Counted from the stretch's first letter, positions 22,680-35,754 are shown. The stretch: 64,000 nucleotides of DNA from Mesaphorura yosii (GCA_009869945.1 WIXG01000012.1:248001-312000), one strand, 5' to 3'. Notes: generated by a model not told the origin, from the sequence alone. Numbers and translations: made by a program.

Positions 22680-25025
22680 TTAGTCGCTGTTTCTTCGATG
22701 CCCATGTCCCTTATTGCGACAACATATCGACAAACAAAAGAGACGGAGTTGAAATCGAAACCGGCCATTTACGAGTATGTAAATGAAGAGTTTCAGAAAT
22801 GAATTGCCCAGTCCAATCCAAAACACCGTGAAGTGCAGAAATGGAACCTAGAAATTAAAGACGTGCTTTTAGCGTTCACAAGATGGAATCATTTTACTTT
22901 TAACAGCATTTTGCTCGGGCTTACGCTTATTTTCCACGTCACAAGATACTCGAACAGTTTAATACTGAGCCAGGGTGTCCATGAGAGCCAGAAGAAGACG
23001 ACGAGGACGAAACTTTGCGTGAAAGATGGATTAGCCAGTGACACTGCGAGTGCGGACGCGTACTCTTTGTCTAGGCTCGCAGGATCGTGCTTCAGTTGTC
23101 TCATGGATGTGAATATGAAAATGTAGGAGTACACCATCGTTGTAAGCGTTGGACCTGTAAATAAGCAAAACAAAGTCCATTCCAAATTAACACAAATGCG
23201 GGCTGGCGGAACGATGTAATTGTGGATTAGCGAACGGGCAGAGGATTTAGAAACAAGCAGGAAACGGCTGAATGGCAGAAAAGCCGCGTTAATGTATCAA
23301 CCATGGGTTTTAAGTTTCATAAATGAGTAATGCGGGCGGCCCGAGCGGGCTTCAGGCTTTGGGGTCAGCACATCAAATCATGAGTTGAATTACGTCAATT
23401 TCACCGTCAGAATTTCAGAGTTTCATCAAATATTCAGATATTAAAGAGTTGGATTCGTTTACTACGAGAGCAGATGGCAAATAGAATTACTGCGCGCGGC
23501 ACAGCGCGTTTACTGTGTAAATTGATAACACTTGACTGAGAATGACGCAGTCCAAGATTAAAAGACTCCAGGCAAAAGCAAAAGCGAGATTCGCAGACGA
23601 CAAAGAAACCAGAAAAGGAATTTTGGAATTTACCGAGGATGAGCGTGGCGAGAGTGCCCGCATACGCTGGCATCAGATTCCATCTCAGCAGACAGACAGA
23701 AGAGTAATTATCATACTCGGCTCCCTGGAAACCGAGAAGTGGCGGACAGCAGAGCATCAGCGACGTGATCCATGACATGGCGACCCAGCACTGAACTTTG
23801 GTCTTCGTCTGCACTGTGTCGTACTTGGCTGGCTTCCGAACTGCTACATACCTGTGGAAAAGTTGAAATATAAGCGCATCGCACATGTATTCAGTAGTCA
23901 GTACTCAGTAGACAGCGAATTCAGTGATTATGGAATTCTTCGCATTCTTCTAACCTACCACATTTTCTGTACTTGTCTAGTATGTCGAGGAATGACAAAC
24001 AGCAAGATTAGACACCTAATAATAGATTCCTGATCTTGGATTAGCTTGATTTGGCGGCTTGGCGTTTGTTTAACTATTTTGGATCCCACGATACGAGTGA
24101 AGAATGGAAAAGCATTTCGTTGAAAGAAATTCATTCATAATTCATGCTTTGGCTCCGAGCTTTCACTGATTTTTTCCTGTGTAAGTAGTACAAGTCAAAT
24201 ACAGTGAGCATTAAACATATGCTCCATGCTGCTCGAATTCATTCTAATCACGTAGCCGCATGCTTTCACTCACTTACGGGTTACGACCACGGCCTTGTTT
24301 GAGGAAACACTTTGCTTAAAGCGTGAACCTTAACTTAATTTAGAACGCATTAATATTTAGTGCATACGTCTGCTATCCTTTACCGCTAAGGCTACGGTTT
24401 CCTTACCTGTCGACGCTTATCCACATCATCGTAAAATTCGTTTTCGTCCAGAGCACACAACCCAGGAAGCCCGAAGCATTGCATATGATTTCACCGTAGA
24501 CCCACGTCTGAATTAATGTTGGGTAGACGGAGAGTGGCACCACGATCACGCCAGCTGCAGGCAACGCACAAAGTAAATTGTAAGTGCAATGTAAATGTAC
24601 GAAGGATTGCGTCTCGATATCAGTTTGCTTAAAATTCGAAAATTCCCGCCCTTACCCAGTAAATCAGCCACGGATAAACTTAGCAGGTAGTATGTCATGA
24701 CTTCTTTCGGACCCGGCGCCGTGATGAACGTCGCGATGATGATGACGTTCGTGACAATGATAAGCACGTCCACGCAGAGGATGACGATGGCCTGCACGAG
24801 CGCCTCGACTGGAATGGGAATTCCCTCGCCACCATCATCCAGGAACAGAATGGGATTGGAGACCATTTGATCTCGAATAACTGCAGGCGCGGCTGCTGCT
24901 GCGTCGACAACAGCACCACCGCCAACAGTATACGCCGTCTTTTCTAGTTTCTTGAGTGCTGTTGCGTACAATTCAATTTCTGTGGGCAAAATAAAATACG
25001 GGTAGCTGTAATTAATCACAATCAT
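22680..25025 (-). CDS. Rhodopsin-class (class A) orphan G protein-coupled receptor
   Basis: Five minus-strand exons, 24656-25025, 24407-24554, 23634-23851, 22925-23154 and 22680-22847, with consistent phases, total 377 residues from the ATG at 25025. Seven membrane helices can be followed. TM1 has VQAIVILCVDVLIIVTNV. TM2 has YLLSLSVADLL. TM3 holds the conserved Cys (YGEIICNASG) and ends WISVDRY (DRY motif). TM4 has SWITSLMLCCPPLLG, TM5 YAGTLATLILGPTLTTM, TM6 FFWLSWTPWLS with the usual Trp-Pro, and TM7 FTVFWIGLGNSFLKLF, where the usual NPxxY is NSFLK. The set looks like an arthropod orphan receptor. I cannot name the ligand or subgroup. The 5' end is uncertain: a CCCACAG acceptor-like string just inside the start suggests a further upstream exon. 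Confidence 0.8.
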
Positions 25026-26545
25026 TTGCAGAACAACAAGTAGAAGGAGAATTCAGGTCTTGACAAAGAGATCTTAATGTCTAATGTCTTTAATTAATCG
25101 AGAGCAGACTGCGGCTTTCTTAATCTTGGTTGAGAAATGAACTGGGCTCTTGCTAGGCCGTGCCAGCGCCAGTGCCTTCTTCGTCCAACAGTACTATTAA
25201 GATATCAGGACAATAATTCAATAAAGCCTAATTGGCTGATTGTGGCTGTATTGTGGCTCATCGTCAGAAACTACAAAGGAACGCATGAATTGGACTCTAG
25301 ACGTATTCCTTTTTCCTGGTTGTCAGTCATTTATAACCCCATAAAACGTTGTCTACTGACTGACTCCGTCTGCTAAGTAAACAGTAAATACTGAGCCGAA
25401 CTTCACCGCTCTGCGTGGTAAATGAAACTTTCCAAGACTTTGTTAAGTGAGCCAACTTTCTCCGTTACTTCTCGGTCTCCAATTCCACTACAAAATACCA
25501 CTAGTAAGTACGTACACGATACGAATACGAAGACTAGATCGCTGGGTAGATCGATGGATAGATTTGATTATCATCGAGTCTTATCCAAACTAGCAATTTA
25601 ATTAACGAGCTATTGTTATTTTACTTTTACTGCTACCTTCGGCTTCGGCCTTGCTGGCAATTCATTTGGCTGCTGGTTTCTGACTGGTTGTTCATTTACT
25701 TTCTTTTGGGGGGCACGAACTGCGCTGCGATGCGAGTTGGATTCGAACAGTTCAATTCGGAGTTCAGTGACAGGGCAGAGCAGAGCAATGCGGTGACGTG
25801 AGGAGCTTGCAAAAATGTCGCAATTATTCCACAGTTGACATTCTGGCTGTTTAGCGAGTGAACTGCGAATGAATGGACCTCTGGGACTGACGGCCTGGAA
25901 CTGGACACGGACACAGTTTGACAACTTACTTCTCGTAAATCATGCGCCTGCCGTCCGCCGTGCCGTGCAAGAATAATTTAAAAGCCGTTATACCTTGGGC
26001 CTCGTATAATTACTCAAACTTCCACGTCTTGTCTTGGGTTGTTGGGTTTGTTGGCTAGTTGGCTTGGGACAGGTGCTGTACTGCTGGAGAAAGGTCCCTG
26101 GACTCTGGGCCAGGGCCCAGCACGAGACCGGCCGCAGCTTGGCAGGGAACGGAGAAAGTTATTGGAAGTTAGTCCCAACCGCCAACTCAATTCGAGCACT
26201 CGGGTTTATCCTGAGCCGAGTCGAGCCTTGCCTGGCCTGAGTGATTTATTATTGGCAGATCGCGTGCGGCATGTGTGTAATCGAACACCGCATGCACACG
26301 AAACGCGGAACGCCAAGCCAGCGAACGGGAAGGCACAGGAAACGACACGGATACGGAAAAAAGTGGTGTAAGTTGATTCCATTAAGAAAATTCGGGGTAT
26401 TTTCCTGCCCAGTCTTCCGGCACCGCACGCGGAAAGCCGCACTGTTTTAACGCATAAATGAGCCTGGCCATGGCGTACTTGCGAATTTCATGCGAAATGT
26501 GAGGCGAGTTCGTGCACGTAGGATTTAATTAAATGGGCTCAAGTA

Positions 26546-26563
26546 GTCACGTACGTACGTGAC
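26546..26563. repeat. Perfect 18-bp palindrome, GTCACGTACGTACGTGAC
   Basis: The 18 bases are their own reverse complement. Each arm contains TACGTG, the core bound by bHLH-PAS dimers that include Tango/ARNT. Whether it is a protein-binding site is inference. Confidence 0.8.
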
Positions 26564-28801
26564 CCGCCTCAGAAGTAGTTCAGGGTCTAGGCGCCTGCCC
26601 TAAACGAGTGTGGGTCTGGCAGCCAGGCAAGCGGACGTTAATAAATAATGTCGAACCGACTGCTGGCGATCGTTCTCAATTTGGGCCGGGAAAGCATCAA
26701 ACCAGTTTAGCTTGGACTCCGGAATAACATTAAAATTAACTGCAATTGACATTCCACAAAAACGCAGCGCAGGCGGGGAAGGCACTTCAGCGAAAGTTCA
26801 AGGGTGCATGTCCCAACAAGTTTCGGAAAGTTTGATGACTAATGGCTTAATTACCTTTGAACAGAAGTTAGGTCAACATTATGGAACGCTTCTGCTCACG
26901 CTGCTGCTTGATTCCACATTCCGCCATGACATGACATGAATTATTCATTGAATTAATCGAGCGAGAGCGGTCGAACTCGTACTCGCCGTCGGTATCGCCG
27001 CGCCTTAGATGATGATTATAGTGCATGATGGTCACGTCATGCCTTGCAAGAACCTTGTAATCTTGATTGCTTGTCGAATGTAGAAGTAGAATCCGATTTT
27101 GATTCAGAATCCTTCGATGGGTTCGATTTTTCGATATGTAGCACGTGCACACATAAAGTCAAAATCAAAACTGATTCACTACTATTCAAGAACATCAATC
27201 AACAACGTAACAACGCGTGTATAGCGAGCCTAGCGTCTATGATATGGATGGACTTGATTTCCTTGTTGATGAATGGACGAACTGCGGCGTGGCGGGTTCG
27301 GATCCTGATTGTCAGCGTCAATGCAAACGCGAAGTGAGCAAAGTGGGCAAAATGGACCTAAGACGCAGCAGATCTCAACGCAGGTTGAATTGGTGCTCAA
27401 GGCTGCTCAAATCCTCGAGACAGTCAGAAGAAATGAATTGAGTTCGTTTCGAGCAGGCAAGCAGCGTAGGAGAGGAAGCAACAGCAACGTAACGAAGAGA
27501 AAGTTGTAACGTCTGGAGTGGAGTCTGGATATGAAATATTGGTTTCTAACTCGAAAATCCTGCACTAAAACCCACGTCTTTCTGTCTGGTGACCCGCGAT
27601 CGTCTTGCAGCACTGCATTGCGCCTCAGCCTCTCAAGATCTTTGAGTGTCTGGCGTCTTGCATGGGATTAACAGAAAACTTAAACCTGCCAGTCAGCAAA
27701 GAAAAGCCAACAAAAGCACGGAGCTCGCTCGGAGCAAAAGAAAATGCGATTCTCCGACTTGCTTTCAGCAGATCACAGATTCTCGTTGGAATTTCTTCGG
27801 GCGGGCAGGAATTCTTGCAATATCCTCGTGTAAAAAGTTTGCTTTGAAGTTGTTCAATTTAACAGCACAGCACATCACAAAGGATAAAGACAACAGACAA
27901 TAGACAACAAATCGCAGGTCAGAATGTCAGAAGCACAGCAGAGCGAAAGAAGAAGAAAAGTATTTAATTTGCGAATACAACAGTCGCAAATTCGCGTCTC
28001 ACGTGTCCGTGCTCGCGTTTACGTTCACGTATCGCGCACGGATTCTGGCCGGGACAACGACGAGAATCTTGTGCTTGTTCTGCACTGCACTGCGACTCAG
28101 TGAATGAGTGGTGCTTCAAAACAAAGAGAGCGAGACCCAGTCAGAAGAACGAGCCAAGCCACAGCCACGGCAGAGTCATGCCTGTGTACTTTCTTCGTCT
28201 GTTTTCTCGTTAGAGCTGAGTTAGAGCCACACCACGCCGTGCCGAGCCAAGCTGCTTGGTGAAAGTAAACGTTGCTGGTAAAAACATTTTCCCAGGTTCT
28301 CTCGCGTCTCTCATCGCTGAGCACTGTGTCTCGTCTAGTAAAGACATCGATTGCACTTAGACGAGCATGCAGACTGAACGCGTATATGCAACATTGAGGT
28401 TTCAGTAACAACTTTCCGCAGCATCTTTCCTCTCTTCTCTTCTCTTTTCCTCTGCTTTTGCTTGTGCTTGTGCTCTAGCCTGCACTACCGCATGAGCACG
28501 AAAGATGGGAGAGAAAACGATGCGAATTGGCGTTGCGAAATGGCGAAATATGATAAAGATATAAAGTTTGGGGCCGGAGCGCTTAGAGTCTGACTGAGAA
28601 ACCTGAGAACCGAGTTTTGAAACACGAGCCCAAGAATTTTGGCAATGCGGACTCAGGAAGGAAGGAAACGGAGCAGAGGACATGGAGGGCAGGTTCTTGT
28701 TCACTGATTCATGCGCCAAGCCAAGCCAGGCAAAGCGCCCTTGGACCATAGCAAAGCAGAGTAAAACAGAGCATCGAGCAACTTCGAGCATGGGAAAATG
28801 A

Positions 28802-28839
28802 ACAGAGAAAACAGAGAAAACAGAGAAATAGAGAAAATA
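28802..28839. repeat. A-rich microsatellite-like repeat, ACAGAGAAA units
   Basis: Consecutive imperfect copies of ACAGAGAAA, the last ones degraded to TAGAGAAA. Simple-sequence DNA in a noncoding region. Confidence 0.75.
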
Positions 28840-31209
28840 GGCTTTTAAAATGTATTACTTTCCTCCTGCGCCTTGTCTCTTCTTGTTGATCCAAACTTTT
28901 TAAAAGCAGAGCACCGAGACGAAACGAAGACGAGGACGAAGATATGAACAAAGATGAAGATAACGACCGGGACGACCCGCCGCAGCGAATGAGTGCACGG
29001 CATGGATGGAATTATGAATATGAGCAGGCACGGTGTGGCACGGCACGGCTCGACGCGAGTTCACTGATTCCATTTTTTGCAGGCGACCCGCACCGTACCA
29101 CAATCACACTTGCTCGGCCCAAATCGAATGGGACGCGCTACGACGTGTCAAGAAAAAATGAGACGCAGACGGCGATTATGAGCATTATTCCCACATCCTG
29201 CATTCAGCATCACACGTCTCACGAGGAGTGGAAGCGGAACCCATCGCCATTCCCATTCGGGAAAGACATTTAGATAGAGCTTAATGTATTTTTAATAAGC
29301 CGCATGAGGCGTGAGGCTCAAGACGCCTAGTCGTCCTGCCGTCGTTCGCGTATGCAAATCGAGCGTAAATTCTCCAGTTGCGATATGCGAAATGCGCGAA
29401 CCGCGACCGTGAGCGCGTGAAAAATTGCGAACCGCGGATTGTAGCTAAGATAAGAGCAAAGGCTCGACTGACTGACTTTCCGCATTCGCAATAAATTTCA
29501 CAAGCCGCACTCGCGAGTCGTAATCGTGAAAGTCAACTCAAGAAATTGCTCCTCCTTTTCTTTTACTTCACGTTTACTGCGCATCTCTTGCGAGAAAAGC
29601 AGGCGAGAGCCCAAGCAGTAAGCAGAAGCACGAAGGTCTTAGATCTTGGCAGAGCAATAATTAGATAATGAAAAGGATGCGGAGAAGCACAACTCGGGAC
29701 GGCAGACGAGGAAGGTGTATGAAATATGACCGACAGCGACACGGACACGGACACCAAAAGGAATAAAATCCCGGTCCAGATTCATTCCTTTCTAGTCATA
29801 AAACACGACGACGATGAGAACTGTGGCGGAAGGAAATAAGGTCACTTTTTACAAGTGTGGAAAACTCTCGGCCGGACTTTTGCTCTTCTTGTTTGCTGTT
29901 TTTACTTCTTTGAGGAGAGTTCCTGAGAAGTCTCTTAAAACAAAATCACCGTCGTCATCATGCGCGTTGAATGGACATTGTCCTTCGTTCTCGAGTTCGC
30001 ATTCGTGCTCGTGCTCGCGCGCGTGAGGAGAAAATTTGGGAAGACAAAGAAAGTTGTGCCTTCACTGTACACTAGTTCTTCCGCTGTTCCGCTGCGATGC
30101 GACGTGTTGGCTCTGGACTCCATCAAATTATAAATTATTGTTCTTGGACTCGGACCAAGAAATCGCTCTCTTGTCTTTGTTGTTAGCTGGTTTTTTGCGC
30201 TTGGCGTGGCTTGACGCGTGAGTAATCAAATGCGAATGTGACATTATTATTCAATTTGGACGTCCAACATGTTACTCCAACTAGCGACGGGGCGATGGAG
30301 CGTGGACGTGGACAAGTAACAGATTTCTGGTTTTGGCCTGGCCTGAAACTTTGGCTAACGTCAGTGATCAATACTATTTGACTACGACTACTTACTTGAT
30401 CAAAGCAAGCCAAGCCATGATCAAGCCAAGGCGTTGTGACGCTAGCGAGAGGTGACGCGTGCCTGGGCCGAATTGCCTTGACATTTTAGTACTTGTGCAC
30501 GGAACCTCTGTGCGTCTCTGTCATGCCTTGCATTGCCACGCTTGCCTGATTTAATTACAAACTTGAACTACAACTTCCATTACGACGCCGTGATTCATGA
30601 TTTACGTTGGGAAACACACGAAATTGGCGTCGTTGTACGTGATAAAATGATAATTGCACCAATTTGCCAATTTGGCATTCGAATGGTCAGTACAGCTCTT
30701 ATCTCAGCATAGCACAGCGCAGATCGTGTGGATAATTGAGTTAATTAGTAGAGGACTAAAACAGGGGTTAATAAATCACGAAATCATTGTAATTAGGATT
30801 CTTGATAACTGGCCGCCGTACGATTAGCCAGCAGAGCCAGGCAGGCTTAATTCGAGTCGGGCATGAACTAAATACGTACGAGTACTCGAGTGCAGCAGCT
30901 CGAAAAGAATCATGCAACGAGAGAACAAGATACGGGGAGCATAAAGATAAGAATTTCTGAAATTCTGCAACTGGACTGCTTAAGAGCGTCTAAACACGCA
31001 CATTGACATTGGGCGTCAGGCGCAGTAATGCATTGCAGCAATGCAATGCGAGATGAACCTCGGCTGGCCTGAAATAACCTGGCCTTTCATGCAACGCCAC
31101 ATTTATCTCAAGAAACTCAAAAGTCAGAATGCCAGCGCCAGTGCATTAATTAAATTACTGCGTGATCTTTCGCTCGTACGCGCGTTCGCACTGATTTTAA
31201 TCAAATTAA

Positions 31210-31653
31210 TGGACACCACGGCCTCATCTGTCAGAGGTCTGTTGGTAGCCTCTTACGTCACTCCACCTGCAACGGCGTCATTGCCGGGGCTCCGTTCCGC
31301 TGAGGTGGCCAATGTTCGGGAGCCCGCTGGATGTTCGCGAGCCGGACTGACGGACCCTGGTCCCATGGAAGCGGGGGAAGTCCCTTCAAGTAATGTTTCG
31401 TCCGTGTTCGGCACGTTGTAGCGTGTTGAAAAGTTCGACGAGATTTCTATTGTAGCGTTTCTTTTGTGTAATCTTTTAGTTTCTTCGATTTTAGTGTCTT
31501 GACTTTTATTTGGCCGATGCTTTTAGTATTTTAGTGATTAATTTTATTGTCATTTCTGCATTTTTGGCTTAGAGGCCTATTTACCTATTCATTCTCATAC
31601 TGTGAATATCTTTGAACATTGCGCTTCCGGTAATAAACAACAAAACGGATTCA
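31210..31653. mobile_element. Candidate solo LTR of a retrotransposon
   Basis: A 444-bp segment that begins TGGACACC and ends GGATTCA, so it has TG...CA ends, and is flanked by AATTAA on both sides (31204-31209 and 31654-31659). The wider match between the two junctions is TCAAATTAATG at 31201-31211 and 31651-31661. Inside, a GC-rich first half is followed by a T-rich part and an AATAAA at 31632-31637 near the 3' end, as expected of an LTR with U3-R-U5 layout. No second copy or internal gag/pol sequence is in the window. Orientation would be + by the poly(A) signal. The same junction could also be read as an 11-bp target duplication of a non-LTR element. Confidence 0.45.
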
Positions 31654-34600
31654 AATTAATGCACTCACACTCGCTGCGCGGACACGGATAATATTGCGTT
31701 ACGAGTTGCAAATCCACAGTCAAGTCAAATCCGAGCGTATGGGCGTGCTCCGTGAAGTCAAATTCGCACCGCCGCCATCCCGCAGTGCAGCTTCAATTCA
31801 ATATTTTGAATACGACGACCGGCACAGCACGAAGGCAGGCGAGGTCATCAAGGCACGGTTGCTCCACCAGGCAAGCCATTCGTCGCGTCAGTCGTCAATC
31901 ATTCATCTTCAAACACACGCCACCGCCATTGCCAACGTCATAAATCGAGCGCACGGATCCATTTTTCATAGCATATCTGAATACACGTGCGTTATTACAA
32001 GACCGTAGCGCGACGGTGTATTTGCGTTACCTTTCTCACGTTTACGTACTTTCGCCGCAATTTTTGCATGTAGGCAGGCCAAAATTGGATTTTCCATTTT
32101 GGTAATTTTACATTTGGATATGAAAACAATAATTATTTAATCCGCTCGAGAAAGGTCTCGTCTCCGTGCGCGTGTCGTGTCGTGTTTTCATGACATGGCA
32201 CGTCGAATCATGCAATAGGTTACTTAATATCCATCATCGGCGGAGCGATGCAGCATGCGGTACGATTGTTGGGGCATGAATGCGGCAGTGGTAGACGGTA
32301 GTTGCGTCATTTTCCATGCTCGACCGCCCGACCCGCAGAATCTCGACACTAGACGACAGCCATGTTATCAATTTCAATTCAACAAGATTTCGCCGTTCCA
32401 TCGCCATCGCCCTGTTGAATTAATCCAGCGGCAGTAGAACGAGCACGGCATGCGATTTGGTGTTGATTTGGGCCGTCGGCACTTTCGCGTTCGCATTTTG
32501 CATGGGATGGCACACATTTTTCGTATGCACAACCTTTCTTTTTCGTATTTTGCTCGCGTTCCTCTCACGAGATCATTTTTCATTCCATTCTGTGGAGTCG
32601 CATTGCTGCGTTACTCTTACGTACGTAACTTAAACCACTTGTACCATAATTTTCAATTCCTTGTTACTTTTACTGCCTATACGGGCCTACTGCTTTGCCA
32701 GCTTGTGATATGTGAATCGTCTCGTCGTCTTCTCCAGCACCATGCGCCAGGACCACGCGAGGACCCGCAGAATGTAAATATAATGCTCCCAATCTATATT
32801 CATACTCCATACGCGATGCGATGCGATACGCGGCCGTGGCGTGGACGGGCATTGTGCATTGTACACGAACGAATTACGTTACATACGTGAACTGAAATCC
32901 TTGAAATTAGACTCTGTTGTACGAGTACGGATTCCTGACTGCATTGCACTTGTACGGGCGCCACGCGTACGAGACTGAATGAAAGAAAGTGAAACTTCTA
33001 AAAATAGATTCTCTCAGTCTACTTCTACTTTCTCCCATGCAGCACGTCCTTTCGTTGCCCGTGCCCGTTTCCTTTTGTCTCTCGGCTTGCTCTTGCTTTT
33101 GCTTATACTTGCGTACCTCGTGCCGTGCGATTCGAGACTAGACTGCGATTCACCATTCACTGAGCAATAACAATAATAGCGTGGCATTGGCACAGTTTGG
33201 ACGGCGGACGACTGGCCACCAACTGGCTTGGCTTGGCGTGGCTTTCTTTCTTTCTTCGCGCTCGCGTTCACGTTCGCATTTTTTTATTGCTCGCTCCACG
33301 GGCTTTGCCTCGACTGTCGTCATTCCCGTGCTCTTGATTCCCTGACTGATTACGCCTGTATTTATTATCGGCGATAAAATTTGGCATCGCATGGCAGTTG
33401 GCTCGGGCCGACGCTGAGCAGCTGTGAAATGTGAAGGATTTTCAATTGTGTTGCTGAACAATGGGACAAAGAACAGCCGGAGTTGGATGGTGAATGCTGA
33501 ATGCTGAGAACGGCACGGCAGCACATCGCTTGAAATTCGAATTCACAATCCTGATTTCCTGCTAGAGATAAGTCATTAGGAGCAAATAAATACCAAATGG
33601 CAAATACAAACACAAAGCCAGGATTTCGCTTACAGCAATTCGGATTCCAGCACTGTGCTTTTGTGCGAGTTGGCTCCGAGCTGGGCGAATTGGACCTTGA
33701 ATGGGCTCTTGGGTCCAGCGCAGCGCAGTGCAGCAGTGAAGAAAGCAATGTTTTACAAATTAGAAATCTGCAGACAAACTTTACCGACCAACTCGACTGC
33801 TTATGCCAGTGCACGAAGACAGAAAGTTTCTGCAGGCGTCTTCTCTCCAACTTCCTCTCAAGTTCCAAGAAACCGATTCCAATCTCGAGATTCAACTGCT
33901 GCAAAGTTTGCTTGCTCTAACAAGGAAAAGTTTAGCTCCTCACGACCGAGGACGAGCACGGGAAAGAGCAGGCAAATGAATAATTGCTGGAGAAATGAGT
34001 TTTAAACTATTCTGACTGCGGGACGGAAGAAGATCCATTCATCAGCCGGGTGGGCGCTGTTCTAGTTCTTTTTCAACTTTATAATGCTCCTATTTAATGA
34101 AGTCCACGACGCACCGTACGCGTGCCTCATGAGAAATATGCCTCGTCTGCGTCGGTCGGGCGCGACGAAGGCAGAAGCAGCAGCAGCAGCAGCTGGTGAA
34201 AGACATTTAAAGAATTGTAAAACCATTTAACGAATTTACTTCGCCGTGCCTTTGCCTGGCTCGACACGGCGCCTCGCCGCGGTCCGGTCATTATTTTTAT
34301 TGCCCGGAGGCGCGTGAAGGAAAAGGAAGAGGCCCGACTCCCGTTTAACTTTCACCTTTCTCATATGAAGTGCCTGCAAATTGCTCACTAAAGAATTTTT
34401 ACGACTTGCCATCCGCCGACGGCCGTGGGCCGTTATTTATTGGGTTGAGCCGGCCGGTCAGGGACTAGACTCCTTGCTCTGATATTAAACGAAATGTGAA
34501 AGTGGTTCAGTTGTTGCTTTTTGTTTTTTACGACAATCATAAACTTGTTCACTTCACACTGTTTAATTCTCACACCCAAACTCAAGCTGTGGGAAATGGA

Positions 34601-35042
34601 AATGGTAGGAGTCGTAAATGAGAATTTATGTTGCGTTCTTAATCTTATTAGTGGCCGTTTCCACATCGCACCCACAAACTCACTGGCCATGCTGCCTCCG
34701 GCATGCCACCGCCGTCCTGAAAGGCAAATGCGTACTCGGCAATGTAAAAGTATGCATAATATTTTATTGTCGCGGATAATTGTGTTAAAATCGTAAATAT
34801 GCCTGAAACAGACAGTTCTCCTCCGGCAATGGGCCATTTCGGCCGAGTTACGACGAATAATTCAAATGCAGTGACAAACATGGTGCAGTGTTGCTGGAGT
34901 TGGTGAAGTTCACTGCGTGGAAAGTGGAAATGGGTCACGAGATTATTATCTACGTCGCGTCGCGTCGGTGGTCGCGTGGCCTTGAGTTGAGCAATTCCTA
35001 ATTTTCTAATTTTCACAGCCGAGCACAGCGGAATTAATGAAA
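31654..35042. other. Gene-poor intergenic DNA, second part
   Basis: About 3.4 kb with no supportable gene. It includes a CAG-rich triplet run around 34177-34195. Longer open frames, such as the minus-strand one at 33365-33904, have no recognisable domain. Confidence 0.4.
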
Positions 35043-35754
35043 TTACTTCTTGCGGGCTGCTGAATCCGCTAGTGCGGTCGCGGGCCGCGCTGGAGCTGCC
35101 GCTGAAGGCTGCTTTGTGTTCGTCGAAGCAGCAGCCGCGGGAAGTGGAGCAGGAAGCACTTTTCCGGTGACGACCACAACTCCGTTCTTGGCATCCACCT
35201 CCACCATGACCGTGTTCAAGTCGGCGTGCTCGGGAAGCAACGCAGTTTGGCGTTGGACGCGATCGACAAGCTCATCTGCAATGAAGACGCAGTGCCCGTG
35301 TTCTGGCAACGGTGCAGACGTCGACGGGCCGATGTGATGCCGCTCCAACTGGTGGCAGTCGATGGTGACGCTTCTTCCGTCCCTCTGAGCTTTGATATTC
35401 TCTTTGCGGAATCCGGTTACATCGAATGTCATCTGCGAATGCGCACGAGGCGATCGCACGGAAACATTAATTAAATATTCGACTACATGCAAATCTGCCG
35501 CCCGCTCTGTGCTTTATGAATATTAATTACGTACTACGTACGAGTACCTTGAATGTGTGGTCGTTGTAGTCAATGCTAAGGTTCGTCCTGCCTTCAACTT
35601 CAAGCAGTCTCCTCTGTCGCCGAGGCATTTCGCTGTCGATGGGTGCGGCTTGCGCGGAGTTTGGCTTGAAGCCAGAACCAGGGCTGCCTGGAGCTCCGAC
35701 GTTACCTCCAGCACCACCACTTCCTCCTCCATCTCGACCAGGATTTAGAGCCAT
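35043..35754 (-). CDS. Small heat-shock protein-like (alpha-crystallin domain)
   Basis: Two minus-strand exons, 35548-35754 and 35043-35432, joined in phase 0, giving 198 residues. Small heat-shock proteins are ATP-independent holdase chaperones. The first exon codes a Gly/Pro-rich start (GRDGGGSGGAGGNVGAPG) and RTNLSIDYNDHTFK. The second begins MTFDVTGFRKENIKAQRDG, the first strands of an alpha-crystallin domain, then VTIDCHQLERHH. It ends the domain with LNTVMVEVDAKNGVVVVTGK, matching the A-x-x-x-N-G-V-L type motif in spacing. The linker between these blocks is longer than usual (HCVFIADELVDRVQRQTALL). An Ala/Pro-rich tail replaces the usual I-x-I/V motif. The family call is by fold-like motif spacing and is moderately secure. 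Confidence 0.65.

Larger units (their letters stand above)
25026..31209. other. Gene-poor intergenic DNA, first part
   Basis: About 6 kb with no open frame that I can support as a gene. Frames of 100-130 codons here are low-complexity or show no family motif. It holds short tandem and palindromic elements (listed separately) and repeated words such as GCACGGCACGG and AAGCCAAGCC. It may contain enhancers of the receptor gene. Confidence 0.45.

Noticed and set aside
25735-25760. tRNA-like B box (GGATTCGAAC on the + strand)
   Set aside because: No matching A box or cloverleaf at the right distance on the minus strand; no tRNA or rRNA gene was found in the window.
28402-28791. 129-codon open frame on the minus strand
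   Set aside because: It ends in a low-complexity QARAQAQAKAEEKRREER run caused by CTTGTGCTTGTG-like simple sequence; no homology is recognised.
31041-31421. 126-codon open frame on the + strand
   Set aside because: It straddles the left boundary of the candidate solo LTR, has no family motif and no splice or poly(A) context of its own.
33365-33904. 179-codon open frame on the minus strand
   Set aside because: Composition is irregular with many Cys and Ser residues typical of chance translation, no domain is recognisable, and opposite-strand frames overlap it.
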